In this document: piece by piece, positions 1 to 8,921 of the stretch
How positions within the stretch are numbered: the stretch's first letter is position 1
Layout of the letters: each line of letters begins with the position of its first letter
Program-made: the position numbers and the translations under genes
Assembly (NCBI RefSeq): GCF_014217565.1
Contig: NZ_CP043661.1
Span: 1,364,001-1,428,000 of the forward strand
Direction of reading: 5' to 3'
DNA from: Kribbella qitaiheensis
GTDB taxonomy: Bacteria > Actinomycetota > Actinomycetes > Propionibacteriales > Kribbellaceae
DNA length: 64,000 nucleotides
Notes under the pieces: generated by a model
The model's database searches: none
Seen by the model: only the letters and a program-made list of their open reading frames with translations
What the model was told of the DNA's origin: nothing

Positions 1-2521
1 CCAGCAGCAGGAGCAGGCCGCCGATGCCGACTGCCACGGCGGTCAGCCACCTGTGCTGACCGAGCCATTGTCTGAGGTTCGGACCCGTCGACTCTACTGC
101 CGCGTTTGCCGGCGGCCGCTGAACCGCTAGGGCCATTCCTGCAGCTACCAACACGTTGCCGACCAACGAAGTGAGGAAGGCGGGTTTTGAATTGCCATCG
201 GTCAGGGCGGGGATGCTCGCGACGATGCTGATCACCACGTACGTCGAGGTGGTCGCGCTCAGCCACAGTCTTGTCTTCGGCTCCACTGCCGCCAGGGCAA
301 GCCAGCCGAGCGTGAGGACGACGAAGGCTTCCAGCAGCGCCAGCTTGGTGACTGAGAGGAAGGAGATGCCGTCGGGGTGCCGAACCCCCGCGTTGATCAC
401 GAGCAGGACGGCACCGGCGACGACCAAGGCGGCGGCCGGGAGGTGGACGGGCCACAGTCGCAGGCCGCGCGGTCTCAGGACGGCGAGCAGGACACCGACC
501 ATCCCAGCGGAGACCGTCGTCGCGGCGACCCAGACGCCGACTTCCTGCGAGGCGATGCCGCCGCCGAGGATCAGGACACCATCCTCGAGTACCGAGACAG
601 CGCAGCCGGCGACGATGCCGAGCGCGAGAGCGGCCCAACGCCTCGACCACCCCGCGACCAGGCTCGCCACGAACGCGACGATCGAGGCCAGGATCTCCGG
701 GTCATGCCAGGTCCGGAACACCCGCCAGCCGGTATTCGCCTCGTCCGACCAGATCCGGCGAGACTCAGGAGCCCCCGGCAAACTCATCAAGAACAAGACG
801 CACGCACCAACAGCCAACCCTCCAACCACCCACCGGGAAACAACCCCCGCGAGCCTTCCGGTCGTCGCCACTCGTCGGGTCGCCGCCGGCCGCTCGGTCG
901 CCGGCCGCTCGGTCGCCGCCGGCCGCTCGGTCGCCGCCGGCCGCTCCCCCACCGGCGCAGCAACCGCGACTGGCGTCGCTTCCCGCGGCAGCTCGGCTTC
1001 TTGCGGTGTCGCGAGAGCGGGAGCGGGGCCGGCCTGCGCGGGAGCGGGCCCGTCCTGCGCGGGCGCAGGCGTCGCCTCCGGCAACCGGGTGGGAGCTTCC
1101 GGCGCTGTCGCCGGCCCAGCGAGGGCGCTCCCTGGAGCGGCCGTCGCCGCGAGCGTTGCCTCCGGCAACTGTGCAGCGGCCTCGGGCCGAGCCTCCGGTT
1201 CCAGCTCCGGCTCGGACTCCGACTCGGACTCCGGCTCTGGCTCTGGTTCTGGCTCTGGCTCTCGGGTGGGTTCGGGGACTTGGGTGCGGAGGGGGATGGT
1301 GGATTCGCCGGTGGGGCCGGTCAGGGTGATGGTTGTTTCGTGGAGGCCGGGGCCGGGCGGGGTGAGGGTGATTCGTACGTTGGGGCCGTCTTGTTCCACG
1401 CGTAGCCAGGGGGCGGTCGACGAGGCGACCGCGGTCAAGGCGATGGGTGGTCCGGTCAGCTGGAGTTGGGCCTCGGCAGCGCCCTCGGTGGTGGCGACCA
1501 GATCCACCTCAGGTGGCGTCGCCCGGGGTACGGCGTGGGCGATTGCCTTGCGGGCGGTTTCGGAGACCTTGCGGCTGTCGTCGTTGATCATCTGCTGGAG
1601 CGCCTGCCACGCGGCGTACGCCTGCCCTAGGTCTGTCCCGTTCACCTGGTCCCGCAAGTAGTCGACGACACCGAACCTTGTCGCCGGCAACGGACTGTCC
1701 ATCGCCTCGAGCAGCTCCGGGGCGAGCGGTGTGGGAGTAATGCGGCGGACTCGGCTGCGGGCGATCAAGAGTTCGCCCTGGGCGCCGAAGGTCCACATCT
1801 GGGGGTTCTGGTTCGGGGTGACGCGGTGGACCCGGTCGGTGACGAAGCCGACCAGTTCGGTGAGTCCCACCCACCCGTCGCCGTCGCGATCAGCCTCGCC
1901 GGTCGTCAGCCCGTCAACCACCGCGCTGGTGAAGACCGACGGCGTCGGCTTCGACGCATCCGTCGCCAGATGACCACCCTCGAACGCGTACTCCATCGCA
2001 CTGGAAGCCGTCACGATCACCCGGCCGCGCCCACCACCCACGCCCTCCTGCCCAGCGAAGGCGTCCCGCACCTGCGCTTCACCCGTCGCACGCACAACCA
2101 TGCCGCGCGGGAAAGCGCCGCCGTAGCAACAATCGAGGAACAAGGCGATCCGCTGCGCGCGACTGTCCGCCATCTGCCGATTGACGAAGTCGGCCGCCAC
2201 CGCCGTCGAGGCGAGCCGCGTCGGCTTCGTATCGGCCACCGCCAGAAACAACTCTCCGGCCGCGTTCTTCAAACCATGGCAGGAGAAATGCAGCAACAGC
2301 AGGTCCTCCGGCGCCCGGTCCGCGAAGAAGTCCTCGACGGCCAGCCGGATCGCCTGCGCAGACTCGTTCTGCAGCACTGTGACCTCGAAGCCGCCGACCG
2401 ACGGGTCGCCCAGCGCGTCGGCCAACGCGGCCGCGTCCTGCGCGGGCGCCACCAGCCGGCGCAGCCCCGGATCGGTGTACTCGTCGTTCGCTATGACGAG
2501 CGCGACTCGCGTGCCGTCCAT
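1..2521 (-). CDS. Membrane-anchored caspase-like (metacaspase-type) peptidase, C-terminus cut by window edge
   Basis: The frame is open from an ATG at 2521 to the left edge, giving 840 visible residues. The N-terminal ~250 residues are a caspase-fold (C14) domain. The His-Gly motif LLHFSCHG puts the catalytic His at about residue 82, and LFLDCCYGG puts the Cys at about 131-132. A further soluble region follows, then a low-complexity Ala/Pro/Glu-rich linker (about 400-550) with acidic E-P and E-S repeats and a short RPAATE repeat. The C-terminal third has at least eight hydrophobic segments, so the peptidase is probably cytoplasmic and membrane-anchored. It starts one base after the stop of the EACC1-type gene, so the two are co-transcribed. 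By family knowledge, caspase domains next to EACC1 are effectors of conflict or programmed-death systems. No substrate is evident. Confidence 0.8.
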   Translation of the reverse strand, partial: MDGTRVALVIANDEYTDPGLRRLVAPAQDAAALADALGDPSVGGFEVTVLQNESAQAIRLAVEDFFADRAPEDLLLLHFSCHGLKNAAGELFLAVADTKPTRLASTAVAADFVNRQMADSRAQRIALFLDCCYGGAFPRGMVVRATGEAQVRDAFAGQEGVGGGRGRVIVTASSAMEYAFEGGHLATDASKPTPSVFTSAVVDGLTTGEADRDGDGWVGLTELVGFVTDRVHRVTPNQNPQMWTFGAQGELLIARSRVRRITPTPLAPELLEAMDSPLPATRFGVVDYLRDQVNGTDLGQAYAAWQALQQMINDDSRKVSETARKAIAHAVPRATPPEVDLVATTEGAAEAQLQLTGPPIALTAVASSTAPWLRVEQDGPNVRITLTPPGPGLHETTITLTGPTGESTIPLRTQVPEPTREPEPEPEPEPESESESEPELEPEARPEAAAQLPEATLAATAAPGSALAGPATAPEAPTRLPEATPAPAQDGPAPAQAGPAPALATPQEAELPREATPVAVAAPVGERPAATERPAATERPATERPAATRRVATTGRLAGVVSRWVVGGLAVGACVLFLMSLPGAPESRRIWSDEANTGWRVFRTWHDPEILASIVAFVASLVAGWSRRWAALALGIVAGCAVSVLEDGVLILGGGIASQEVGVWVAATTVSAGMVGVLLAVLRPRGLRLWPVHLPAAALVVAGAVLLVINAGVRHPDGISFLSVTKLALLEAFVVLTLGWLALAAVEPKTRLWLSATTSTYVVISIVASIPALTDGNSKPAFLTSLVGNVLVAAGMALAVQRPPANAAVESTGPNLRQWLGQHRWLTAVAVGIGGLLLLL

Positions 2522-2522
2522 C

Positions 2523-2900
2523 TCATGCTTCCGAGTGCTTCTTCACCCAGGCATCCACGAGCTGTTGCTGCACCTCGTCGCTGGCTCCGGTCAGCTCGAT
2601 CACGTCCCCGTCGATCGCGATCTTCACCGTCCGCCCCGATCCGGATCTGCGCAGCCAGTCACGCACGACAGCGACAACCGCGCCCATCACCTGCAGCCCG
2701 GGTTGCAGCGAGACAGTCAGTACGCCGGCGATCGCCGCCAGAGCGGATCGCGATCCCTCCGGCGCCTCGCCCTCGGCGTACGGCTCGACGGAACGCACGT
2801 TGAGCGCCAGCAACTCCTGCCGCAGCATCAACGCCAGTTCTTCCAGCCGCGCCTCGTCCGACCCCGCTTCGACGACCCCGACCCGAACCTCTGCGCCCAC
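2523..2900 (-). CDS. Effector-associated constant component (EACC1-like) small protein
   Basis: This is a 125-residue alpha/beta protein that opens EVRVGVVEAGSDEARLEEL and continues into a hydrophobic stretch and a basic DWLRRSGSGRTVKIAIDG region. That matches my memory of the EACC1 family, which is found beside caspase and other effector genes in actinobacterial conflict systems. I chose the GTG at 2900 because the family begins with this EVRV strand and a GGGGGAGGG Shine-Dalgarno lies just upstream. The same frame is open further upstream without a better start. It lies one base before the caspase gene and presumably encodes its adaptor or regulator. The family assignment is recognition by eye; the pairing and spacing are seen directly. 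Confidence 0.65.
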   Translation of the reverse strand: MGAEVRVGVVEAGSDEARLEELALMLRQELLALNVRSVEPYAEGEAPEGSRSALAAIAGVLTVSLQPGLQVMGAVVAVVRDWLRRSGSGRTVKIAIDGDVIELTGASDEVQQQLVDAWVKKHSEA

Positions 2901-3031
2901 AGTCCCTCCCCCGCCCCAGGCCGCACTCCAACCATGCGCCCGTGCGCCGCCGATCACAAGGCGTGACACGACTCTCGGGGCCACTAGGCTTCGGGAACTG
3001 AAGTGGTCGGGTTTGCGTCGGAGGGGGCGTC

Positions 3032-3226
3032 ATGGTCGGGAAGCGGGGACGCGTGATCGGGCGGGTCGGGCCGGGGATCGTCGGCGAGGTGATGCTGCCG
3101 GTCCGTGGTGCCACCGAAGCCTTCTACGCTTATCCGGCAACCGACGAGGTGATCGAGGTCGGCACGCCGATCGTCGTGGTGGATTTCGATCCGCCCCGCA
3201 CCGTCTACGTCTCCCGCGCCTTCTGA
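3032..3226 (+). CDS. Small NfeD-C/OB-like beta-rich protein upstream of flotillin
   Basis: A 64-residue protein with a good Shine-Dalgarno (GGAGGGGGCGTC before the ATG). Its pattern of short strands (RVIGRVGPG, GEVMLPVRG, TPIVVVDFDPP, TVYVSRAF) resembles the OB-fold C-terminal domain of NfeD-family proteins, here without membrane segments. It ends 41 bases before a flotillin gene. NfeD-type proteins are classical flotillin partners, so context supports the assignment. It is divergent from the EACC1/caspase pair. Fold and function are inferred. Confidence 0.6.
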   Translation: MVGKRGRVIGRVGPGIVGEVMLPVRGATEAFYAYPATDEVIEVGTPIVVVDFDPPRTVYVSRAF

Positions 3227-3267
3227 TCCATCTCGAGATCCAAGAACTTCGCAGCCCTGGAGGGGCA

Positions 3268-4617
3268 ATGCTCTGGACATACCTGATCACCGGCGCCATC
3301 GCGCTGGTGGTTCTGCTGATCCTGTTCCGGATGGTCTGGCGGGTGGCCGAGCCGAACGAGGCACTGATCATCTCCGGCCTCGGCGCGCACGCCACCGAGG
3401 TGCAGGCCAACAACACCCTCGCCTTCAAGATCGTGGTCGGCCGCGGTACCGCGGTACTGCCGGGCTTCCAGACCGTACGGCGGCTGCCGCTGGACATCCG
3501 CGCGACGCCGCTGACCGTCACCTGCGTTTCCAGCCAGGGCATCCCGCTGCACATCAAGGGCGTCACGGCGTACAAGGTCGGTGACGACTTCGGCTCGATC
3601 GCGAACGCCGCCCGGCGGTTCCTGGACCAGAGTGACGAGCAGGTGATGAGCACGATCCACGAGCTGTTCGCGGGTCACCTCCGCGCGATCGTCGGTTCCA
3701 CCACGGTCGAGGAGATGCTGCACGACCGGGAGACGCTGACCACGAACATCCGCGGCTCGCTGGCCGGCGACATGGAGAAGCTCGGCCTGGTGGTCGACTC
3801 GCTGCAGATCCAGGAGATCGACGACGAGTCCGGCTACATCCGCAACCTGGGGCGCCCGCAGGCCGCTGCCGTCGAGGCGCAGGCCCGGATCGCCCAGGCC
3901 GAGCGGGACCAGGAGGCGACCGAGCGCGAGCAGGTCGCGGCCGCGGCGAAGGCCGCCGCGGTACGGCAGAGCTCGATCGCCCAGGCCGGTTACCAGGCCG
4001 AGGTCGATCAGGCGAACTCGAAGGCCCAGCAGTCCGGCCCGCTGGCCGAGGCGCTGGCCCGTCAGCAGGTTGTGGTCGCCGAGACCGAGACCGCGAAGCT
4101 GAACGCGTCGCTGGCCGAGAAGCAGCTGGAGTCGTCGGTGCTGAAGCCGGCCGACGCCGAGGCGTACAGGCAGCGCACGCTGGCCACGGCCGCGCGTGAC
4201 GCGCAGATCGCCGCCGCCGAGGCGAATGCCCGCGAGGTCACCCTGCGCGGTGAGGCGCAGGCGAAGGCGACCGAGCTGAACGGTAAGGCCGAGGCGCTGG
4301 CCGTGCAGGCGAAGGCGATGGCTGAGGCGGCCGGTATCAAGGCGCGCGCCGAGGCGCTGGCCACGAACACCGACGCGGTTGTCGCCCAGCAACTGGCCGA
4401 GGCCTACCCGGAGATCGTCCGCGCGGCCGCGAGCTCGTTCGAGAAGGTCGGCAACATGGTCGTCCTGAACGGCGCCCAGGGCATCGAGGACACCTTGGTG
4501 AAGACCATCACGATGGGCGGCTCCGGCTTCGCGCTGGCCAAGCAGCTGATCGAATCGCTCAGCACCAAGCCCGAGCAGCCGCCGACCCTCGAGCCGGTCC
4601 AGAACCAAACCGCCTGA
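3268..4617 (+). CDS. Flotillin / SPFH-domain membrane protein
   Basis: 449 residues. The start ATG at 3268 follows GGAGGGGC; an upstream extension is open but poor. There is one N-terminal membrane helix (about 3-22), then an SPFH domain (about 28-200) with the characteristic LPLDIRATPLTV and EEIDD-like segments. An Ala/Glu/Lys/Gln-rich coiled coil (about 200-390) with repeated AEA and KAEAL motifs follows, then a short C-terminal domain. Flotillins organise membrane microdomains and oligomerise through the coiled coil. The upstream 64-residue gene is likely its partner. The divergent position relative to the membrane caspase pair suggests, but does not prove, a functional link. Confidence 0.9.
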   Translation: MLWTYLITGAIALVVLLILFRMVWRVAEPNEALIISGLGAHATEVQANNTLAFKIVVGRGTAVLPGFQTVRRLPLDIRATPLTVTCVSSQGIPLHIKGVTAYKVGDDFGSIANAARRFLDQSDEQVMSTIHELFAGHLRAIVGSTTVEEMLHDRETLTTNIRGSLAGDMEKLGLVVDSLQIQEIDDESGYIRNLGRPQAAAVEAQARIAQAERDQEATEREQVAAAAKAAAVRQSSIAQAGYQAEVDQANSKAQQSGPLAEALARQQVVVAETETAKLNASLAEKQLESSVLKPADAEAYRQRTLATAARDAQIAAAEANAREVTLRGEAQAKATELNGKAEALAVQAKAMAEAAGIKARAEALATNTDAVVAQQLAEAYPEIVRAAASSFEKVGNMVVLNGAQGIEDTLVKTITMGGSGFALAKQLIESLSTKPEQPPTLEPVQNQTA

Positions 4618-4757
4618 CCCAGCAGTACTCGTTAGATATTTACCGAATGAAAATCTGAACGGTTCCTAACTGACTGACCGTGCGCTAGCTTGACTTTCAT
4701 CACTCCAAGCGTCACAGGCGCCACCGCCCGTGACCGGTCGCGTAGGGACTGATCATC

Positions 4758-5543
4758 GTGCCGCTCAGACGATTCCTCGCTGTCCTCGCATCCCTCCTGG
4801 TCGGTGCCGCCACGCTGGTGGCGGTGCCGAGCCAGGCGCAAGCCGCGCCGAACTTCAAGGCCCCGTTTCCTTGTGGTCAACGCTGGACCTACAGCCACCA
4901 CGACGGCGAGGTCCGCCGCGCTCTCGACTTCATTCGCTCCGACGGCGGCACCACCAACGGCACCCCGGTGCTCGCCTCCGCCGCCGGTACGGCCCACCGC
5001 TTCTCCCAGCCCAGTGGCGCCGGCAACTACATCGCCGTCGAGCACGGCGGCGGCTGGAAGACCTACTACTTCCACCTCTCGGCGTACTCCGTGGCAGAAG
5101 GCGCCCAGGTCTCCCAGGGCCAGCAGATCGGGGTGACCGGCAGCACCGGCAACTCGACCGGCCCGCACATCCACTACGAGCAACTGCTCAACGGCGTCGG
5201 CCAGAACATCGTGATCAACGGCGGCGGGCTGTCGTACCCCGGTTCGTACGGATCCGCCTTCCTGACCAGCGACAACGGCTGCGGCAGTCAGCCCGGCAAG
5301 CCGTTCATGACCTGGGGTTCCGGCGTCCGGGTCCACTCCGACGCGCGACTGGCCGCCTCGGTCGTAGCCACTCTGGGCGGTCCCACCTCGGTCCGGGTCC
5401 TGTGCCAGAAGCAAGGCGACACCGTGACCGCCGAGGGCTACACCAACAACTGGTGGGCCAAGCTCAGCAGCCCGGCAGGCTTCATCAGCAACATCTACAT
5501 CGACGATCCGAACGCGGTACTGCCAGGGGTCCCAACCTGCTGA
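4758..5543 (+). CDS. Secreted LasA-like M23 metallopeptidase with C-terminal SH3-like module
   Basis: 261 residues with a GTG start. A Sec signal peptide (PLRRFLAVLASLLVG, ending near AQAA) precedes a peptidase domain of the beta-lytic/LasA type. The zinc ligands appear as YSHH, ALDF and GPHIHYE, so it probably cleaves peptide bonds in cell-wall cross-links. The C-terminal ~70 residues (GVRVHSDARLAAS to PGVPTC) are a bacterial SH3-like wall-binding module. An almost identical module ends the amidase at 8922-10298. The 140-base upstream gap is unusually AT-rich for this genome and likely holds the promoter. It is convergent with the serine protease, with a hairpin between them. Confidence 0.88.
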   Translation: MPLRRFLAVLASLLVGAATLVAVPSQAQAAPNFKAPFPCGQRWTYSHHDGEVRRALDFIRSDGGTTNGTPVLASAAGTAHRFSQPSGAGNYIAVEHGGGWKTYYFHLSAYSVAEGAQVSQGQQIGVTGSTGNSTGPHIHYEQLLNGVGQNIVINGGGLSYPGSYGSAFLTSDNGCGSQPGKPFMTWGSGVRVHSDARLAASVVATLGGPTSVRVLCQKQGDTVTAEGYTNNWWAKLSSPAGFISNIYIDDPNAVLPGVPTC

Positions 5544-5551
5544 AAACCACA

Positions 5552-5599
5552 TTGCGTCCGAAGAACTGTGGGGCCAGCCCCTCGGTTCTTCGGACGCAA
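5552..5599. terminator. Bidirectional intrinsic terminator
   Basis: A perfect 15-bp inverted repeat (TTGCGTCCGAAGAAC and its complement) with an 18-base loop that itself contains a GGGG/CCCC mini-stem. It lies between the convergent M23 peptidase and serine protease genes. Confidence 0.85.
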
Positions 5600-5608
5600 C
5601 GCAGTGGG

Positions 5609-6740
5609 TCAAGCGGTGTGCAGCGTCAGACCGTAGGTACTGAGGATCTCGTTCACGGGCTGGAACCAGGTCTCCCCACCACTGCTGCAGTTGCCCCAGC
5701 CACCGGACGTGACGCCCTGCGCCTGGTCGCCGGTGATGAACGAGCCGCCCGAGTCACCGGGCTCGGCACAAACGCTGGTCTTGGTAGCGCCGTAGAACAG
5801 CGCGCCGTTGCCGTAGTTCACCGTCTCGTTCATGCCGGTCACCTGACCGCAGTGCCAGTGACTGGTCGAGCCGCTGCGACAGACCGATGTACCGATCGGC
5901 GCCACCCAGGAGCCGCGGACCAGCGCATCGCTGACCTGACCCCAGCCGAGCACTACCGGCACGGTCCACCAGCCGCTGTCGATCGCGACCCAGGAGTAGT
6001 CGTTACCGGGGAACGACGAGCCGCGGAAGGCTCCCTGCGCCGAACGGTCCCAGCCGAACGTCCGGGCACCTACACCAGGAGAGCAGTGGCCGGCGGAGAC
6101 GAATCCGCCGTACACGGAGAAGCCGATGGAGCAACGGACGTTGCCCGTGTAGTAGGGATCTCCACCGACAGTGCCGGGCCGCGAAGGTCCGTGGCGCCTG
6201 AGCGACGACCTCCCGGACCGTGACCGCGCCAGCCGTGGAAACCTTGGTAACAAACGCGTCGACGGCCGCAGAACGCTTACCTGCTTGGACATTGACCACA
6301 ACGGCGCCCGTCCGCGGGTCCGCGGTCCAGCCGCTCACTGCAGCCGGGACAGCCTTACCAGCCAGCTTGTCGACCGCAGCCTTACGCTGGTCCAACTGCT
6401 TGGCAGTCAGCGATACTAGGGCGACGTCAGCACCAGTAGCCCATACTGCGGAAGCCGTGGCTGAGCTGGTCAGTCCCACGACGAGCCTCTGCTTGGCGGA
6501 GTCGTACCAGACACCACCGAAGGCAGCTCCTGCTGCGCGCTGTGCGGTCGGGACGAGCTTGGTGGCGGCAGACTCGACCTTGAGCCGGTCCTTGACCTGT
6601 TGCTCGGTCAGGCCCAGATCTCTCTGCATGGCGATCGTTTGGTTCGGTACGGCCAACGGCTGGTCGGGCGTTGCCGCGACAGCCTGGCCTGGAACTGCTA
6701 CCACGCTCACTGCCAGCGCGGCGGCGACTAGAACCTTCAT
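5609..6740 (-). CDS. Streptogrisin/alpha-lytic-type S1 serine protease, frame broken once
   Basis: A secreted protease of 376 residues after correction. It has a signal peptide (MKVLVAAALAVSVVAVPG, end near VAA) and an alpha-lytic-type propeptide of about 150 residues. The S1 domain shows all triad residues: SAGHC (His), NDYSW (Asp) and EPGDSGGS (Ser). Start 6740 is preferred because GAGGAGAG lies 5 bases upstream. The reading frame breaks at the GGG of 6176-6178 (coding strand GGCCCGG). Removing one base joins RTFA of the propeptide to GTVGGDPYYTGN, the normal mature N-terminus. The break falls just at the processing junction. I read it as sequencing error, given the same change in ffh and smc. 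If real, the gene is inactive. Confidence 0.82.
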
Positions 6741-6777
6741 ACGGACTCTCCTCACCTAGGGGGCGGTTTCGGTGCGG

Positions 6778-6791
6778 TGAGAGCGCTCTCT
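6778..6791. promoter_or_regulatory. LacI-type palindrome (CebR-like operator)
   Basis: TGAGAGCGCTCTCT, centred on a perfect 12-bp palindrome, 38 bases upstream of the serine protease start. It resembles the TGGGAGCGCTCCCA operators of actinobacterial LacI/CebR-family repressors. No LacI gene is in the window, so the regulator is unknown. Confidence 0.4.
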
Positions 6792-6900
6792 GCACTGAGA
6801 GTGGCTCAGCACCTACGAACCGTCAAGAGGTGATGGCCGACGTTGTCAGCTCGCTCAGATCGGGTAACCGCTATCCCCGCTCAGAAGTGACCGGAAGCGG

Positions 6901-7539
6901 TCAGAGACCGAGGTGAGCAAGTACTGCGAGGACCCGGCGATGACCCGAGTCGGTCGGCGGCAGGTCGAGTTTGAGGAAGACGTTGCCGACGTGTTTGTGG
7001 ACAGCGCCCTCGCTGATCACCAGGCGCTCGGCGATCGCGAGGTTGCCCATCCCCTCGGCCATCAACGCGAGCACCTCGCGTTCGCGCGGCGTCAGCCGTT
7101 CCAGCGGATCGATCCGCTTCACCATCAACTGGCTGACGACCTCGGGGTCGAGCACGGTCCCGCCGGCCGCGACCCGGCGTACGGCTTCGAGGAACTCGTC
7201 GACCCGCGAGACCCGGTCCTTCAGCAAGTATCCGACGCCCTCGCTGCCGGCGGCGAGAAGCTCCGCGGCGTACACCTCTTCGACGTACTGCGAGAAGACG
7301 AGCACCGGCAATCCGGGCCGCACCCGGCGGGCCTCGATCGCGGCGCGCAGGCCCTCGTCGGTGAAGGTGGGTGGCAGCCGCACGTCGACCACGGTCATCT
7401 GCGGGTCGTGCTCGGCGACCGCCTTGGCGAACTCGTCGGCATCCCCGGCCACGGCGACGACCTCGAAGCCGGAGTTGTTCAGCAGCAGCCCGAGCCCTTC
7501 GGCCAGGATCGCGTTGTCCTCGAGGATCACTACCCGCAC
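6901..7539 (-). CDS. NarL/LuxR-family response regulator
   Basis: 212 residues. The receiver domain begins VRVVILEDNA, with the phospho-acceptor Asp in VVDVRLPP (about residue 54). A C-terminal LuxR-type HTH carries LTPREREVLALMAEG and AIAERLVISEGAVHKHV. The GTG start at 7539 overlaps the 3' end of the kinase gene by 10 bases, so the pair is translationally coupled. The receiver begins directly at this start, so the longer upstream open frame is not used. It lies next to cell-wall hydrolase genes, but no target is evident. Confidence 0.92.
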   Translation of the reverse strand: MRVVILEDNAILAEGLGLLLNNSGFEVVAVAGDADEFAKAVAEHDPQMTVVDVRLPPTFTDEGLRAAIEARRVRPGLPVLVFSQYVEEVYAAELLAAGSEGVGYLLKDRVSRVDEFLEAVRRVAAGGTVLDPEVVSQLMVKRIDPLERLTPREREVLALMAEGMGNLAIAERLVISEGAVHKHVGNVFLKLDLPPTDSGHRRVLAVLAHLGL

Positions 7540-8762
7540 GAGAGGATCACCTCGACCACGGTCGGCCCACCGATCGGGCTGGTCAGCTCTATCCGTCCGT
7601 CGATCGCTTCCACGCGGTGCACCATGCCACGCAGCCCGCTCCCCCGGCCGAGCAGGTCCTGCTGCTCGTTGACGCGTGCACCCCCGATGCCGTCGTCCGT
7701 GATCGCCAGGTAGAGCTCGTGACCGCGCCGCTCGAGCAGTACGTCGACGTGACCTGCCGCCGAGTGCTTGGTGATGTTCGTGAGCGATTCCGCGACCACG
7801 AAGTACGCCGCGGCTTCCACCGGAGCAGGGACATTGCCGAGCTCGCCGAGCCGTAGCTGGACCGGGATCGGGCAGCGGGCGCACAGGGCGGACACGGCAC
7901 CGTCCAGGCCACGGTCAGCCAGGATCGGCGGGTACATGCTTCGCAGTACGCCGCGCAACTCTGTCATGGCCTGCTCTGCGCCATCACGGGCGTCGTCGAG
8001 GATCTGGGCCGCTTTCTCGGGATCGTTGGCCATCGTCTGCTTCGCTACGCCGATCCGCAGGGCCAGCGAGACCAGCTGTGCCTGCGTACCGTCGTGCAGG
8101 TCGCGCTCGATCCGGCGTAGCTCGGCACCATGCGAATCGACAGCCCCTGCCCGCGTCCTGGTGAGCTCCTCGACGCGCTGTGCGAGCCGGGCCGTCTCCA
8201 GCTCGGTGGCGCTCGGTGCCAGCAGGTTGCGAGTCGCATGGGCATGTCTGCGCGCTACTGCCGGTGCTACCCAGCCGAGCAGGAAGAGCCCGAACGCGAG
8301 CTGCAGCGGCCCGAGTATGAGCGCCTCAGGCCAGTTCTCGACCTGTACGCCGAGCAGACTGAACTGGCCCGGGGCGAGTGGCCCCAACAGCGTCGAGAGC
8401 ACGGCGGCAGGCGCTGCTGTGAGCGCCATCACCGCGAGGACGAACTCCGGGATGGCCACCAGGGACAGCAGCAGGACCCGCAGGCTACGGACGAACGTCT
8501 TGTCCTTGACCAATGCGACGACGTCGCCGGGCCTGCGCGGTGCGGCAAGGGGCAGCGGCGGTTCTTCCGGCAGACCCAGGTACTTGCCTGCCCGGTAGAC
8601 CTCGCTGTTGCCGAGCCGGACCAGGCCGCCGGTGACACCGGGGATCGCCCAGCCCAACAGGATGCTGATGGGTACTGCGGACAGCAGGGTGATGCCCTTG
8701 AGGTACCTGATGATCAGGTAGAGGCACGCAGGCCCACCGCGGGTCAGGATCTTCGAGAGCAT
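7530..8762 (-). CDS. Sensor histidine kinase, HisKA_3 type
   Basis: 410 residues. The N-terminal ~190 residues are a membrane sensor module with about four hydrophobic segments (SAVPISILLGWAIPG, LLLSLVAIPEFVLAVMAL and others), like the putative sensor domain common in actinobacterial NarX-type kinases. The dimerisation/phosphoacceptor motif is RRIERDLHDGTQAQL and the ATPase has VVAESLTNITKH and DDGIGG. It is the partner of the response regulator that overlaps its 3' end. The signal is unknown. Confidence 0.92.
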   Translation of the reverse strand: MLSKILTRGGPACLYLIIRYLKGITLLSAVPISILLGWAIPGVTGGLVRLGNSEVYRAGKYLGLPEEPPLPLAAPRRPGDVVALVKDKTFVRSLRVLLLSLVAIPEFVLAVMALTAAPAAVLSTLLGPLAPGQFSLLGVQVENWPEALILGPLQLAFGLFLLGWVAPAVARRHAHATRNLLAPSATELETARLAQRVEELTRTRAGAVDSHGAELRRIERDLHDGTQAQLVSLALRIGVAKQTMANDPEKAAQILDDARDGAEQAMTELRGVLRSMYPPILADRGLDGAVSALCARCPIPVQLRLGELGNVPAPVEAAAYFVVAESLTNITKHSAAGHVDVLLERRGHELYLAITDDGIGGARVNEQQDLLGRGSGLRGMVHRVEAIDGRIELTSPIGGPTVVEVILSCG

Positions 8763-8876
8763 TGCCTTGCCCTTCCGTTGTCGTCAGTCACGATCCTGAG
8801 GCAACGGGCAGGTGTCAGTCGGTACAGCAGGCTCTACTCTTCACCCGGGCATCTGCTGGAAGCCTACCGAGCTGAC

Positions 8877-8916
8877 AGCGGGCCGGGGGCCACCGCGAAA
8901 GACCCCCGGACCCGCT
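8877..8916 (-). terminator. Intrinsic terminator after the amidase gene
   Basis: A 13-bp GC-rich stem (AGCGGGCCGGGGG with its complement, one bulged base) and a 13-base loop containing CGAAAG, directly after the amidase stop on the minus strand. Confidence 0.65.
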
Positions 8917-8921
8917 GGGCA

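Noticed and set aside
156..1661. Long plus-strand open frames over the caspase gene
   Set aside because: Arg/Ser/Ala-rich shadows of the high-GC minus-strand gene, which has clear domain motifs.
3205..4608. 467-codon minus-strand open frame opposite the flotillin gene
   Set aside because: Leu/Arg/Gly-rich with no motifs; shadow of a coiled-coil gene.
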